23,211 nucleotides of DNA, from positions 1 through 23,211 of the forward strand of contig DCHE01000080.1 of assembly GCA_002314775.1 (NCBI GenBank), given 5' to 3'. Positions 16,420 to 23,211 of the stretch are shown piece by piece (within the stretch, counting starts at the first letter, position 1; each line of letters begins with the position of its first letter). The position numbers were made by a program, and so were the translations under genes. The notes below the pieces were generated by a model. The model ran no database searches, was not told the origin of the DNA, and saw only the letters and a program-made list of their open reading frames with translations. The DNA is from Lachnospiraceae bacterium UBA1760 (GTDB lineage Bacteria; Bacillota; Clostridia; Lachnospirales; Lachnospiraceae).

Positions 16420-17964
16420 CTATCTAACGATAAGTGACTTTCCTGTCATCTCCTTTGGCTGCTCAAGTCCCATAACCTCGAGAAGTGTTGGAACGATATC
16501 TGCAAGACATCCACCCTCACGAAGCTTAATTGAATCGTCATAGTTGTAAAGAATAAATGGAACTGGGTTTGTTGTATGAGCTGTATGAGGCTGCTTTGTC
16601 TCATAGTTAATCATCTGCTCTGCATTTCCATGGTCAGCACAGATAAATAATACTCCGTCAGCTTCCTTAACTGCTGCAACTGCCTCACCAACACAAGAAT
16701 CAACTGTCTCAACTGCCTTAACAGCTGCTGGAATAACTCCTGTATGACCAACCATATCTGGGTTAGCGAAGTTGATGATAATTACATCGTACTCGTCAGA
16801 CTTAATTGCCTTAACAAGTCTCTCCTTAACCTCTGGAGCGCTCATCTCTGGCTGAAGGTCGTATGTAGCAACAGCTGGAGACTTAACTAAAGATCTGTCC
16901 TCATTTGCATTAGGCTCCTCAACACCACCGTTGAAGAAGAAGGTAACATGAGCATACTTCTCAGTCTCTGCAAGTCTAAGCTGCTTAAGTCCCTTAGCTG
17001 CAAGGTACTCACCAAATGTATTTGTAACAGATTCCTTCTTAAATGCTACAAGCTTATTAGGCATTGTCTCATCGTAATCTGTAAAGCATACGTATGTAAG
17101 TGGCATAAAGCCATTAACTCTCTCAAATCCATCGAACTCAGGTACGCAGAAGGTCTTTGAAATCTCTCTTGCTCTGTCAGGACGGAAATTAAAGAAAATA
17201 ACTGAGTCATTTGGCTTAACTACTGAAAGTGGCTTACCAGCATCATCAACGATAACTGTTGGAAGTACGAACTCATCATAAACTTCCTGATCATATGAAT
17301 CCTGCATAGCCTTAACTGGATCAGTAGCCATAACTCCCTCACCCTTTACAAGTGAGTTATATGCCTTCTCAACTCTGTCCCATCTGTTATCTCTGTCCAT
17401 TGCATAGTAACGACCTGAAAGTGAAGCAATCTTACCAACACCAATTTCAGCGCACTTAGCAACTAACTCCTCAAGATATCCCTTACCTGATGCAGGAGGT
17501 GTATCTCTTCCATCAAAGAATGGGTGAATGTAAACCTTCTCAAGTCCTTCCTTCTTGCAAAGCTCAAGAAGTCCGTAAAGATGTGTATTGTGGCTATGAA
17601 CACCACCATCTGAAAGAAGTCCCCACATATGAAGATCTGAATTATTGTCCTTTGCATTCTTTACAGCTGCAAGAAGAGCTTCATTTGTGAAAAAGTCTCC
17701 ATCTGAAATAGACTTTGTAATTCTTGTTAACTCCTGATATATAACACGGCCAGCGCCCATATTCATATGACCAACCTCAGAGTTACCCATCTGTCCATCT
17801 GGAAGTCCAACAAAAAGACCTGAAGCATTACCCTTTACAAATGGTGAATTCTTCATCAAATCATCCATAACTGGAGTATTCGCCATGTGAACTGCATTTC
17901 CTTCTGTCTCATCTGTGAGGCCATAGCCATCGAGTATCATTAATACTACTGGTTTCTTACTCAT
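16420..17964 (-). CDS. gpmI: 2,3-bisphosphoglycerate-independent phosphoglycerate mutase
   Basis: 514 residues, the usual length for the family. It interconverts 3- and 2-phosphoglycerate in glycolysis, in the cytoplasm, using two Mn ions and a phosphoserine intermediate. Seen in sequence: the metal-binding start VVLMILDGYG (Asp12), the catalytic serine in MGNSEVGHMNMGAGR (Ser62), the substrate-site motifs FFDGRDTPP and GRYYAMDRDNRW, and the C-terminal metal motifs NFANPDMVGHTG and CADHGNAEQM. The start ATG has AAAGGAG 9-10 bases upstream. In many clostridia it is clustered with pgk and tpiA; here three genes lie between. A strong separate promoter precedes it. Confidence 0.98.
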   Translation of the reverse strand: MSKKPVVLMILDGYGLTDETEGNAVHMANTPVMDDLMKNSPFVKGNASGLFVGLPDGQMGNSEVGHMNMGAGRVIYQELTRITKSISDGDFFTNEALLAAVKNAKDNNSDLHMWGLLSDGGVHSHNTHLYGLLELCKKEGLEKVYIHPFFDGRDTPPASGKGYLEELVAKCAEIGVGKIASLSGRYYAMDRDNRWDRVEKAYNSLVKGEGVMATDPVKAMQDSYDQEVYDEFVLPTVIVDDAGKPLSVVKPNDSVIFFNFRPDRAREISKTFCVPEFDGFERVNGFMPLTYVCFTDYDETMPNKLVAFKKESVTNTFGEYLAAKGLKQLRLAETEKYAHVTFFFNGGVEEPNANEDRSLVKSPAVATYDLQPEMSAPEVKERLVKAIKSDEYDVIIINFANPDMVGHTGVIPAAVKAVETVDSCVGEAVAAVKEADGVLFICADHGNAEQMINYETKQPHTAHTTNPVPFILYNYDDSIKLREGGCLADIVPTLLEVMGLEQPKEMTGKSLIVR

Positions 17965-18044
17965 TTTATATCTCCTTTAAATTTAGTATCTTAATAAAAA
18001 TGTCAATCATATAGCAATATATTAATCAACACCTTAACTATTTA

Positions 18045-18073
18045 ATTATACAGTCTCAGGTATTCTATTTCAA
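18045..18073 (-). promoter_or_regulatory. Promoter of gpmI
   Basis: TTGAAA (18068-18073), 17-bp spacer, TATAAT (18045-18050) on the minus strand. It lies just past the stop codon of the GH5 gene and would give a leader of about 73 nt. This indicates that gpmI is transcribed independently of the upstream tautomerase-glycanase pair. Confidence 0.8.
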
Positions 18074-18076
18074 GTA

Positions 18077-19591
18077 TTACTTGTAATACTCACTAAGAGA
18101 AATACCATTTATTCCAAGCGGAATCTCGTGGTCAAGACCAATGAATTTACTTCCATCATTCCACAATACTTCCTTCACGAAATTATATTTTTCCTCATCC
18201 CAGGTAACAAAGTCATCCTTTACCATTCCTCCAGTATCTCCTGAGTTTGCATTGAAGCACCAGAAGGTATGATTAAGCTTATAGGTCTTAATCAAGGTTC
18301 TCATACAGGTCATCCACTTAAGATTAGGCTCCTTCATAAAGCCTCCCCATTCACCAATAAGAAGCGGTGCTGTGTTATCCTCGTAGATGTAAAACCAGTT
18401 ATCCTTCCAGCAGTCTGCCATAAGGCTATCATAATCATACTCACCCTTAAACCATGGCTGTTCATAGACAGTTGGGCCATAATCATGCGGCGAATATACA
18501 AGCTGTGACTGATACTCTCCCAAATCAAGCGGATTATCCTTTACAAATCTAAGATTTCCACCCCACCAGTTAAAATAATAGTCATCCTCATTTGTGCTGC
18601 TAAAGTCACCATTTGACTCAATATCCCTTGGATAAATCTCAAGTCCCTCAACTAGAATAAGTGCGTTCGGATTATTCTTAAGCACTGTCTTTGCAGCCGT
18701 CTCAGCCACATATTTCCAGTTATTATCATCCTTTGAATTGTCCCATTTTGCAGCTGCACTACCCTCGTAAGGCTTTCCGTGCGGCTCGTTCTTTAAGTCA
18801 AAGGCAATAATTGTATCATCATTTTTGTACCTGTCAGACATATAATCAAGTGCCTCAAGGTACTGAGCTGTGCTAATTCTGTCTGTATACCAGAGATTTG
18901 CATTATGACCGCTGGCATCTGTATTTGCAGAGTGGATATCAATTATAACCTTAAGTCCATTTGCCCTAAACTGACCGATGATATAGTCAAATATCTGCTG
19001 GCTGTTCATATCATTAAGATAATCATTGTAAGCCTGGTTATAGTTTGCCTGTGGGTACTCACCCTTCTTCCACTGCAATATAAGCTCTGCAGAAAATGGC
19101 ACTCTTATCACATTGAATCCATGATTTGCAATGGCCTGAATTGAGGTATTTAAGTCCGATGCCCAAAGCCCGTCAAAGGTATTTGTACCTGTGTTATAAC
19201 CAAACCAGTTAATTCCAGTAAGCCAGACCTCATTACCCTTCGAATCAAGTATCTTTTTTCCGTCTGTATGAAGCCAGTCATCTGTGGTCGGAGAAGGAAC
19301 ATCCTTAGACATATAGTCAACAGGTGCATTTACAGCAACACCACTTGTATCAGCGGTTGTCTCGGTTGTTACCTCTTCGTCCTTTTTGTCCGATTCAGTT
19401 ACCACTTTATTATCATCCGTAGTACTTGTAGCTTCTGTAGCATTAGCCTCTGTACTGGTATTTTCGGCTTTTATAGTTGTTTTCTCATCCTTAGATGAAC
19501 CTTTACCTATTGCTCGTCCAATTATTATGCCGAACAGAAAAATCACAACTACAAGCTCAATTATAATTATAATCTGTGCCTTCTTTTTCAT
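18077..19591 (-). CDS. Membrane-anchored GH5 family endoglucanase (cellulase)
   Basis: 504 residues. An uncleaved signal anchor (residues about 5-27, IIIIIELVVVIFLFGIIIG) is followed by an acidic Ser/Thr/Glu linker to about residue 90. The GH5 TIM-barrel then begins (GNEVWLTGINWFGYNTGTNTFDGLW). The acid/base Glu269 (LKNEPHG) and nucleophile Glu414 (LIGEWGG) are in place, as are RVPFS and the IDIH strand. GH5 enzymes hydrolyse beta-1,4-glucans or related beta-mannans; cellulase is most likely from NWFGYxTG and NEPHG, but the substrate is not proven. There is no carbohydrate-binding module or dockerin, so the enzyme appears tethered to the cell. The ATG directly follows the TAA of the tautomerase gene, so translation is probably coupled; only a weak GGCGG lies upstream. 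Confidence 0.93.
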   Translation of the reverse strand: MKKKAQIIIIIELVVVIFLFGIIIGRAIGKGSSKDEKTTIKAENTSTEANATEATSTTDDNKVVTESDKKDEEVTTETTADTSGVAVNAPVDYMSKDVPSPTTDDWLHTDGKKILDSKGNEVWLTGINWFGYNTGTNTFDGLWASDLNTSIQAIANHGFNVIRVPFSAELILQWKKGEYPQANYNQAYNDYLNDMNSQQIFDYIIGQFRANGLKVIIDIHSANTDASGHNANLWYTDRISTAQYLEALDYMSDRYKNDDTIIAFDLKNEPHGKPYEGSAAAKWDNSKDDNNWKYVAETAAKTVLKNNPNALILVEGLEIYPRDIESNGDFSSTNEDDYYFNWWGGNLRFVKDNPLDLGEYQSQLVYSPHDYGPTVYEQPWFKGEYDYDSLMADCWKDNWFYIYEDNTAPLLIGEWGGFMKEPNLKWMTCMRTLIKTYKLNHTFWCFNANSGDTGGMVKDDFVTWDEEKYNFVKEVLWNDGSKFIGLDHEIPLGINGISLSEYYK

Positions 19592-19936
19592 TTAGAAATT
19601 ACCGCCATTCCAGCCCCAGTTAGAAACTGCCTGGTACTTAACATATATATGGTCAGCCTTAATCCCTAATACCTCTCCAAATATATCGCATATCCTGCCT
19701 GTAAGCTTGTCAAATGCACCCGGATTCTCACTTCCATAAACTGAAACCTCAACAAAAGCGATGTCCTCCTTGTCATCTCCTCTGAAGTAAAGCTTATACT
19801 CATCCTCAAAGCCAAGCATGAGCCAGCTTTCGCTCTTTCCAGGAATTACTGAGATAGCCTCTCCAAGCTTCTCCTTTAAAATAATTCTCTCTTCTTCTGT
19901 TACCTTCTTACTGATCTTTGAATTGATAAATGGCAT
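19592..19936 (-). CDS. MIF-family tautomerase
   Basis: 114 residues, the typical length of macrophage migration inhibitory factor homologues. Pro2, which becomes the catalytic N-terminal proline after Met removal, is present (MPFINSKIS). The C-terminus WGWNGGNF resembles the conserved WGWNG-xF ending of MIF, and the middle has the ...FVEVSVYG...F..LTGRICDIFGEVLGI pattern. Family members catalyse keto-enol tautomerisation; the physiological substrate in bacteria is mostly unknown. The start has GGAGGG 8 bases upstream. The stop codon abuts the ATG of the GH5 gene, so the two are almost certainly one operon. The reason for this pairing is unclear. Confidence 0.93.
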   Translation of the reverse strand: MPFINSKISKKVTEEERIILKEKLGEAISVIPGKSESWLMLGFEDEYKLYFRGDDKEDIAFVEVSVYGSENPGAFDKLTGRICDIFGEVLGIKADHIYVKYQAVSNWGWNGGNF

Positions 19937-19998
19937 TTTATATCCCTCCTACTTATGATATGTATTCAATAATGCATTTTATAATAGCTCTGTCTATT

Positions 19999-20053
19999 AA
20001 AAAAGCTCTATCTAATATAGTACATAATTTACTACATTTGATAAAGCTTTTTT
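19999..20053 (-). terminator. Long hairpin terminator after the phosphodiesterase gene
   Basis: AAAAAAGCTTTATC and GATAGAGCTTTTTT pair over 14 bases with one wobble. A second 5-bp stem lies inside the loop (TAGTA / TACTA; 20030-20034 with 20018-20022). The T-run ends the hairpin on the minus strand, and the A-run makes it usable on the plus strand too. It begins 41 bases after the stop. This separates the phosphodiesterase from the tautomerase-GH5 operon, which would need its own promoter in 19937-19998; only a TATAAA-like -10 without a good -35 is visible. Confidence 0.75.
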
Positions 20054-20093
20054 TATAAAATATTTAAATTAATTGTATCGGATTAGTCTTTAA

Positions 20094-21752
20094 TTACTGC
20101 TCAATATTGATATACTTTCCCTCAAATTCATCAATCGGAAGTGGTTTATCATAGAAGAAGCCCTGTGCAACAAGACATCCGCAGTCACGCAAAAACTCTG
20201 CCTGTTCCTTTGTCTCAACACCTTCAGCTATGAGTTCGAGTCCAATCTCCTTACTCATCATGATAGTATACTTAACAACCTTCTTTCCTCTTTCGTTGTC
20301 AGTAAAGTTGTTGAGGAAAAGTCTGTCAATCTTAATAACATCAAACTTTGTGTCCTTAAGAGTATTAAGAGATGAATAACCTGCTCCAAAATCATCCATA
20401 AGTATCTTAAAGCCATCCTCTCTGATAAGGTTGACATATTTGTAAAGGGCGTTATCAGACTCTATACTTTCTGTAATTTCTATCTCGATATATTTCTTAG
20501 GAATATTATACTTATCGATAAGCTCATCAAGCTTACTAATAAAACTACTAGAAAATAGATGCTTCCTTGAAACATTTACAGAAATAGGTATCGGTTCTAT
20601 ACCTCTGTCAATCCAGTCCCTTATCTTGATACAAGCCTGTTCCCATATATACTCATCCATCTTAAGGATGAAACCATTTCTCTCAAAAAGAGGTAAAAAT
20701 ACAATAGGTGGTAAAATTCCTTTTTCCGGATCATCCCATCTGACAAGAGCCTCGGCTCCAACAAGCTTCTTAGTTTCAATCTCAAATTTTGGCTGTAGAA
20801 ACATCTTAAACTGACCATCACTTAAGGCCACATCCATCCTGTCTTCAATATACTTATCACCAGACAGAGAGCTAAGAATTTCAGCATTATAAAAACCAAT
20901 ATGCTTAAGTGCATTGCCCTTAAGACTTTGTCTTGTCATGGCGGCTGCATCACCATATTTTCTGAGTCCCTTACTTATATCCTCAACATAGCAAACACCA
21001 TATACAAAGGAATAATTCATATTGTTATATCCAAGAAGACTATCATCTAAGGTATTGATTAATCTCAAGATATCGTCATCACTCTCATAAGGTGTCACAA
21101 TCATAAATACATCTGCCGTAAGTCTTACAAACACCTGCTTGCTTCCACAGATGCACTCAAGCTTATTCGATATATAATCCAAAAGCATAGATGAGCTCTC
21201 GTTACCATACTGTTCTGCTATTAGCTTGAACTTAACTATATCAAACTGAATTACTGCATACTTAACTCCAGGATTCTCCTTTATCATCTGCTCGGCCTGC
21301 TGATTGATAAGGTTTGGATTTCTATCAGAAGTAAATGCCTTTGAAATCTTATATCTATAACTCTCCTGCGCATCCATAACAGATATCATAACAAATACTC
21401 TGCTAAGCTTGTTGTTATTAATATCATAATAACACTCTGCATTGCAATACTTGTACATTCCGTTAGTTTTCATAAGCACAGGCATACTTATCTTATTCTG
21501 ATCCAGGATAATATCTGAAATATCGCCTTTAGTTGCATTTTGTATCATGTTTATATAATACGAAAATGCTTCGATGCTTTCGTTATGAACAAATCTTTTT
21601 ACATCATATATGGTCTTTATATCATCAGCATATTCTCCAAATAATCCTTCACCCTTATTAACTACTGACCAACCATCATCTACAGAGAAGGCAAGCATAA
21701 GCATGTTCTTATAAAATGGAATATAACTATTTATTTTATCTGCAATTTCCAT
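20094..21752 (-). CDS. Cyclic-di-GMP phosphodiesterase (PAS-like, degenerate GGDEF, intact EAL)
   Basis: 552 residues, no transmembrane segment, so cytoplasmic. Residues about 15-130 look like a PAS-type sensory fold. A GGDEF-like domain follows (about 160-295) with the signature changed to TADVF at 212-216, so no diguanylate cyclase activity is expected; it may serve as a regulatory or GTP-binding domain. The EAL domain (about 305-540) keeps the catalytic set: Glu334 (AEALVRW), Asn393, Glu425/Glu428 (IEITES), Asp453-Asp454 (MDDFGAGYSS), Lys474 (VIKIDR), Glu510 (AEGVET) and Gln530 (AQGFFYDKP). It should hydrolyse c-di-GMP to pGpG. The ATG has GAGGGG at 7 bases. It is flanked by terminators on both sides, so is likely monocistronic. 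Confidence 0.95.
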   Translation of the reverse strand: MEIADKINSYIPFYKNMLMLAFSVDDGWSVVNKGEGLFGEYADDIKTIYDVKRFVHNESIEAFSYYINMIQNATKGDISDIILDQNKISMPVLMKTNGMYKYCNAECYYDINNNKLSRVFVMISVMDAQESYRYKISKAFTSDRNPNLINQQAEQMIKENPGVKYAVIQFDIVKFKLIAEQYGNESSSMLLDYISNKLECICGSKQVFVRLTADVFMIVTPYESDDDILRLINTLDDSLLGYNNMNYSFVYGVCYVEDISKGLRKYGDAAAMTRQSLKGNALKHIGFYNAEILSSLSGDKYIEDRMDVALSDGQFKMFLQPKFEIETKKLVGAEALVRWDDPEKGILPPIVFLPLFERNGFILKMDEYIWEQACIKIRDWIDRGIEPIPISVNVSRKHLFSSSFISKLDELIDKYNIPKKYIEIEITESIESDNALYKYVNLIREDGFKILMDDFGAGYSSLNTLKDTKFDVIKIDRLFLNNFTDNERGKKVVKYTIMMSKEIGLELIAEGVETKEQAEFLRDCGCLVAQGFFYDKPLPIDEFEGKYINIEQ

Positions 21753-21823
21753 ATAATAGCCCCTCTTTCAAAAAAAATTAACAGTTTTTTGCCCACAAAA
21801 TTACCTATTATTATTTTACTATA

Positions 21824-21853
21824 TATACAAATTTTTTTCTATATAAATTTCAA
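21824..21853 (-). promoter_or_regulatory. Candidate promoter of the phosphodiesterase gene
   Basis: TTGAAA (21848-21853), 18-bp spacer, TGTATA (21824-21829). The region is so AT-rich that alternatives (TATATA two bases downstream) are nearly as good. The palindrome cluster lies immediately upstream, a fitting position for regulator binding. Confidence 0.45.
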
Positions 21854-21859
21854 AAATAT

Positions 21860-21911
21860 AGAAACGTTTTCTTGTAAAACTTTTACAGTTTTTGTTGTGC
21901 ATTGTGCACAA
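21860..21911 (-). promoter_or_regulatory. Cluster of three palindromic operator-like sites
   Basis: Site 1, 21860-21872, AGAAACGTTTTCT (plus strand) is a near-palindrome resembling a CcpA cre site, with two deviations from the consensus. Site 2, 21873-21887, TGTAAAACTTTTACA is a perfect 7-bp inverted repeat about one base and abuts site 1. Site 3, 21895-21911, TTGTGCA-TTG-TGCACAA has perfect 7-bp arms and a 3-bp spacer. They lie upstream of the predicted phosphodiesterase promoter. Which regulators bind is unknown. Confidence 0.5.
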
Positions 21912-21951
21912 ATATTTTCACGTGTATTTAAAAAATCTATATTCTTTCAGC

Positions 21952-22033
21952 AAAAAACGCCATATCAAAACAATCCAAGCAAGCTAAAGAAGACTACGCC
22001 TTCGAATTAAGCTTAATTGTGTTTTGATATGGC
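21952..22033 (-). terminator. Large hairpin terminator after tpiA
   Basis: Perfect 14-bp arms GCCATATCAAAACA (minus strand, from 22033) and TGTTTTGATATGGC (to 21959) enclose a 47-nt loop, followed by a G and TTTTTT. The loop holds a perfect 14-bp palindrome AATTAAGCTTAATT (22005-22018). It begins 59 bases after the tpiA stop. The loop is long for a simple intrinsic terminator, so a small RNA or relic insertion cannot be excluded. Confidence 0.7.
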
Positions 22034-22091
22034 ATTCATTTTTTTGAATCAGGTGATATACCTAATCCCAATTATAAAAATTTAGTTTTAA

Positions 22092-22838
22092 TTATGCATT
22101 AACTACCTGACCGAACTCAGCCTTAAGTGATGCACCACCGATAAGACCACCATCAATGTTTGGCTTAGCAAGGAGCTCCTTAGCATTGCCAGCATTCATA
22201 GAACCGCCGTACTGAATACGAACTGCCTCAGCTGTAGCCTCGTCATACATCTCAGCAATAAGTGCTCTGATTCCAGCACAAACCTCTTCTGCCTGATCAG
22301 ATGTAGCTGTCTTACCAGTTCCAATTGCCCATATTGGCTCATAAGCAATAACAAGGTTCTTAACATCATCTGCAGCAACATCTGCAAGATCTGACTTAAT
22401 CTGAAGTCTGATCCAGTCCATAGTTACGCCAAGCTCTCTCTGCTCGAGTGACTCACCACAGCAAAGAATTGGTGTAAGGCCAGAAGCGATAGCCTTCTTA
22501 ACCTTCTTATTAAGGAATGCATCATCCTCCTTGAAGTAATCTCTTCTCTCAGAGTGACCGATGATAACATACTTAACACCTGCATCGATAAGCATTGGTG
22601 CACTGATCTCTCCAGTATATGCACCCTTATCCTCGATGTAGAAGTTCTCAGCACCTACCTGTACATTAGTACCCTTAACTGCCTCAACGACTGGTACGAT
22701 ATCGATAGCTGGAACACAGTAAACAACATCAACATCTGGGTTATTTACAAGTGGCTTTAACTCCTCAACAAGCTTAACTGCCTCTGATGGAGTCATGTTC
22801 ATCTTCCAGTTACCAGCGATAATTTTTCTTCTTGCCAT
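22092..22838 (-). CDS. tpiA: Triosephosphate isomerase
   Basis: 248 residues, normal length. It interconverts dihydroxyacetone phosphate and glyceraldehyde 3-phosphate in glycolysis as a cytoplasmic dimer. Catalytic residues are all visible: Lys12 (AGNWKMN), His95 (IIGHSERR) and Glu167 (AYEPIWAIGTGKTAT), with the flexible loop 6 after it and the phosphate-binding motifs YGGSM and GGLIGGASL at the C-terminus. The ATG at 22836-22838 has AGGAG about 10 bases upstream. It follows pgk with a 157-bp gap filled mostly by a GC-rich hairpin element, and is probably co-transcribed with pgk. A TATAAT at 22870-22875 might give extra internal transcription, but no good -35 accompanies it. Confidence 0.98.
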   Translation of the reverse strand: MARRKIIAGNWKMNMTPSEAVKLVEELKPLVNNPDVDVVYCVPAIDIVPVVEAVKGTNVQVGAENFYIEDKGAYTGEISAPMLIDAGVKYVIIGHSERRDYFKEDDAFLNKKVKKAIASGLTPILCCGESLEQRELGVTMDWIRLQIKSDLADVAADDVKNLVIAYEPIWAIGTGKTATSDQAEEVCAGIRALIAEMYDEATAEAVRIQYGGSMNAGNAKELLAKPNIDGGLIGGASLKAEFGQVVNA

Positions 22839-22876
22839 TTTTATTTATCTCCTGAATAAATTGATATTTATTATAC

Positions 22877-22994
22877 AATTCCAATTTTCTGTGAGACGTT
22901 CGAAGTGCAAGGCGACGCGAGGGAAGGCGTACTAGACGTACGTCGACCGAGCGTCAACGCCGCAATTCGAAATGTATCACATAAAATTATAATT
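22877..22994. repeat. GC-rich imperfect inverted-repeat element between pgk and tpiA
   Basis: An imperfect palindrome of about 118 bp. The outer arms AATTCCAATTTTCTGTGA (22877-22894) and its partner (22977-22994) match at 15 of 18 positions. Inside, TTCGAA, TGC and GACGC blocks pair. The centre contains the perfect palindrome GACGTACGTC. The core 22891-22980 is clearly GC-rich against an AT-rich surrounding. Such islands are typical of REP/MITE-like intergenic repeats. The right end lies one base from the pgk stop codon. Transcribed, it would form a long stem-loop in the pgk-tpiA mRNA. Confidence 0.75.
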
Positions 22995-22995
22995 C

Positions 22996-23211
22996 TTATT
23001 TGTCGTTAGCTGCTACAACACCTGGAAGGTCCTTACCCTCAAGGAATTCAAGTGAAGCTCCACCACCTGTTGAAATGTGGCTCATCTTTGGACCATATCC
23101 AAGGATGTTAACAGCTGCTGCTGAATCACCACCACCGATGATTGTTGTAGCATCTGTCTCAGCAAGAGCTGCTGCAACTGCCTTTGTACCTGTAGCAAGT
23201 ACTGGGTTCTC
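22996..23211 (-). CDS. pgk: Phosphoglycerate kinase, C-terminal 71 residues (partial)
   Basis: The frame enters from the right edge and ends in TAA at 22996-22998. It shows the nucleotide-binding C-terminal signature of phosphoglycerate kinase: TIIGGGDSAAAV and HISTGGGASLEFLEGKDLPGV, ending AANDK. The enzyme transfers phosphate from 1,3-bisphosphoglycerate to ADP in glycolysis. The N-terminal domain lies outside the window. Order pgk then tpiA matches the common clostridial glycolytic operon. Confidence 0.97.
   Translation of the reverse strand, partial: ENPVLATGTKAVAAALAETDATTIIGGGDSAAAVNILGYGPKMSHISTGGGASLEFLEGKDLPGVVAANDK

Larger units (their letters stand above)
21753..22091. other. 339-bp gene-free gap between tpiA and the phosphodiesterase gene
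   Basis: Very AT-rich, no coding potential that I can support. From right to left it holds the tpiA terminator hairpin, a cluster of three near-contiguous palindromes, a candidate promoter and the ribosome binding site of the phosphodiesterase gene. Each is listed separately. Confidence 0.8.

Noticed and set aside
20626..20814. Plus-strand short frame within the phosphodiesterase gene
   Set aside because: Antisense to conserved EAL-domain codons, no supporting start signal.

Overview
The window looks like a chromosomal segment of a low-GC, Gram-positive anaerobe of the Firmicutes, most likely Lachnospiraceae (Butyrivibrio, Roseburia or Lachnospira/Eubacterium type). This is inferred from strongly AT-biased codon use, AGGAGG-type ribosome binding sites, a pgk-tpiA-gpmI glycolytic neighbourhood, a membrane-anchored GH5 glycanase and a giant surface protein built from MBG/YDG and InlB-like modules. 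Every gene I can support lies on the minus strand, so transcription runs from right to left.

Right part (16420-23211): the 3' end of pgk, a GC-rich hairpin element, tpiA, and a large hairpin terminator. Next comes a 339-bp regulatory gap with three near-contiguous palindromes, then a cyclic-di-GMP phosphodiesterase (degenerate GGDEF plus intact EAL) ending in its own hairpin. After it a MIF-family tautomerase is coupled (TAA directly abutting ATG) to a membrane-anchored GH5 endoglucanase. gpmI follows with a strong promoter of its own. The core glycolytic genes pgk-tpiA and gpmI are thus separated by three accessory genes.

Middle part (14056-16419): mscL with a C-terminal zinc ribbon, then a single-pass membrane protein with a basic tandem-repeat cytoplasmic tail, extracellular Ig-like domains and a C-terminal transglutaminase-like domain with a complete Cys-His-Asp triad.

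Left part (1-14055): a terminator, a promoter and an approximately 135-nt structured leader, followed by one open reading frame of at least 4,614 codons that runs off the left edge. It encodes a secreted modular protein with a signal peptide, an acidic Ser/Thr/Asn linker, four FnIII-like segments, InlB/Flg_new-type and MucBP-like modules, and many MBG/YDG modules. Its C-terminus, and so its way of anchoring to the wall, is outside the window.

Taken together (inference), the segment joins housekeeping glycolysis to a surface-lifestyle set: giant adhesin, membrane transglutaminase-like protein, tethered cellulase and c-di-GMP turnover. No tRNA, rRNA, CRISPR array, transposase or phage gene was seen. 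The least explained items are the giant-gene leader, the GC-rich inverted repeat between pgk and tpiA, and the palindrome array upstream of the phosphodiesterase gene.
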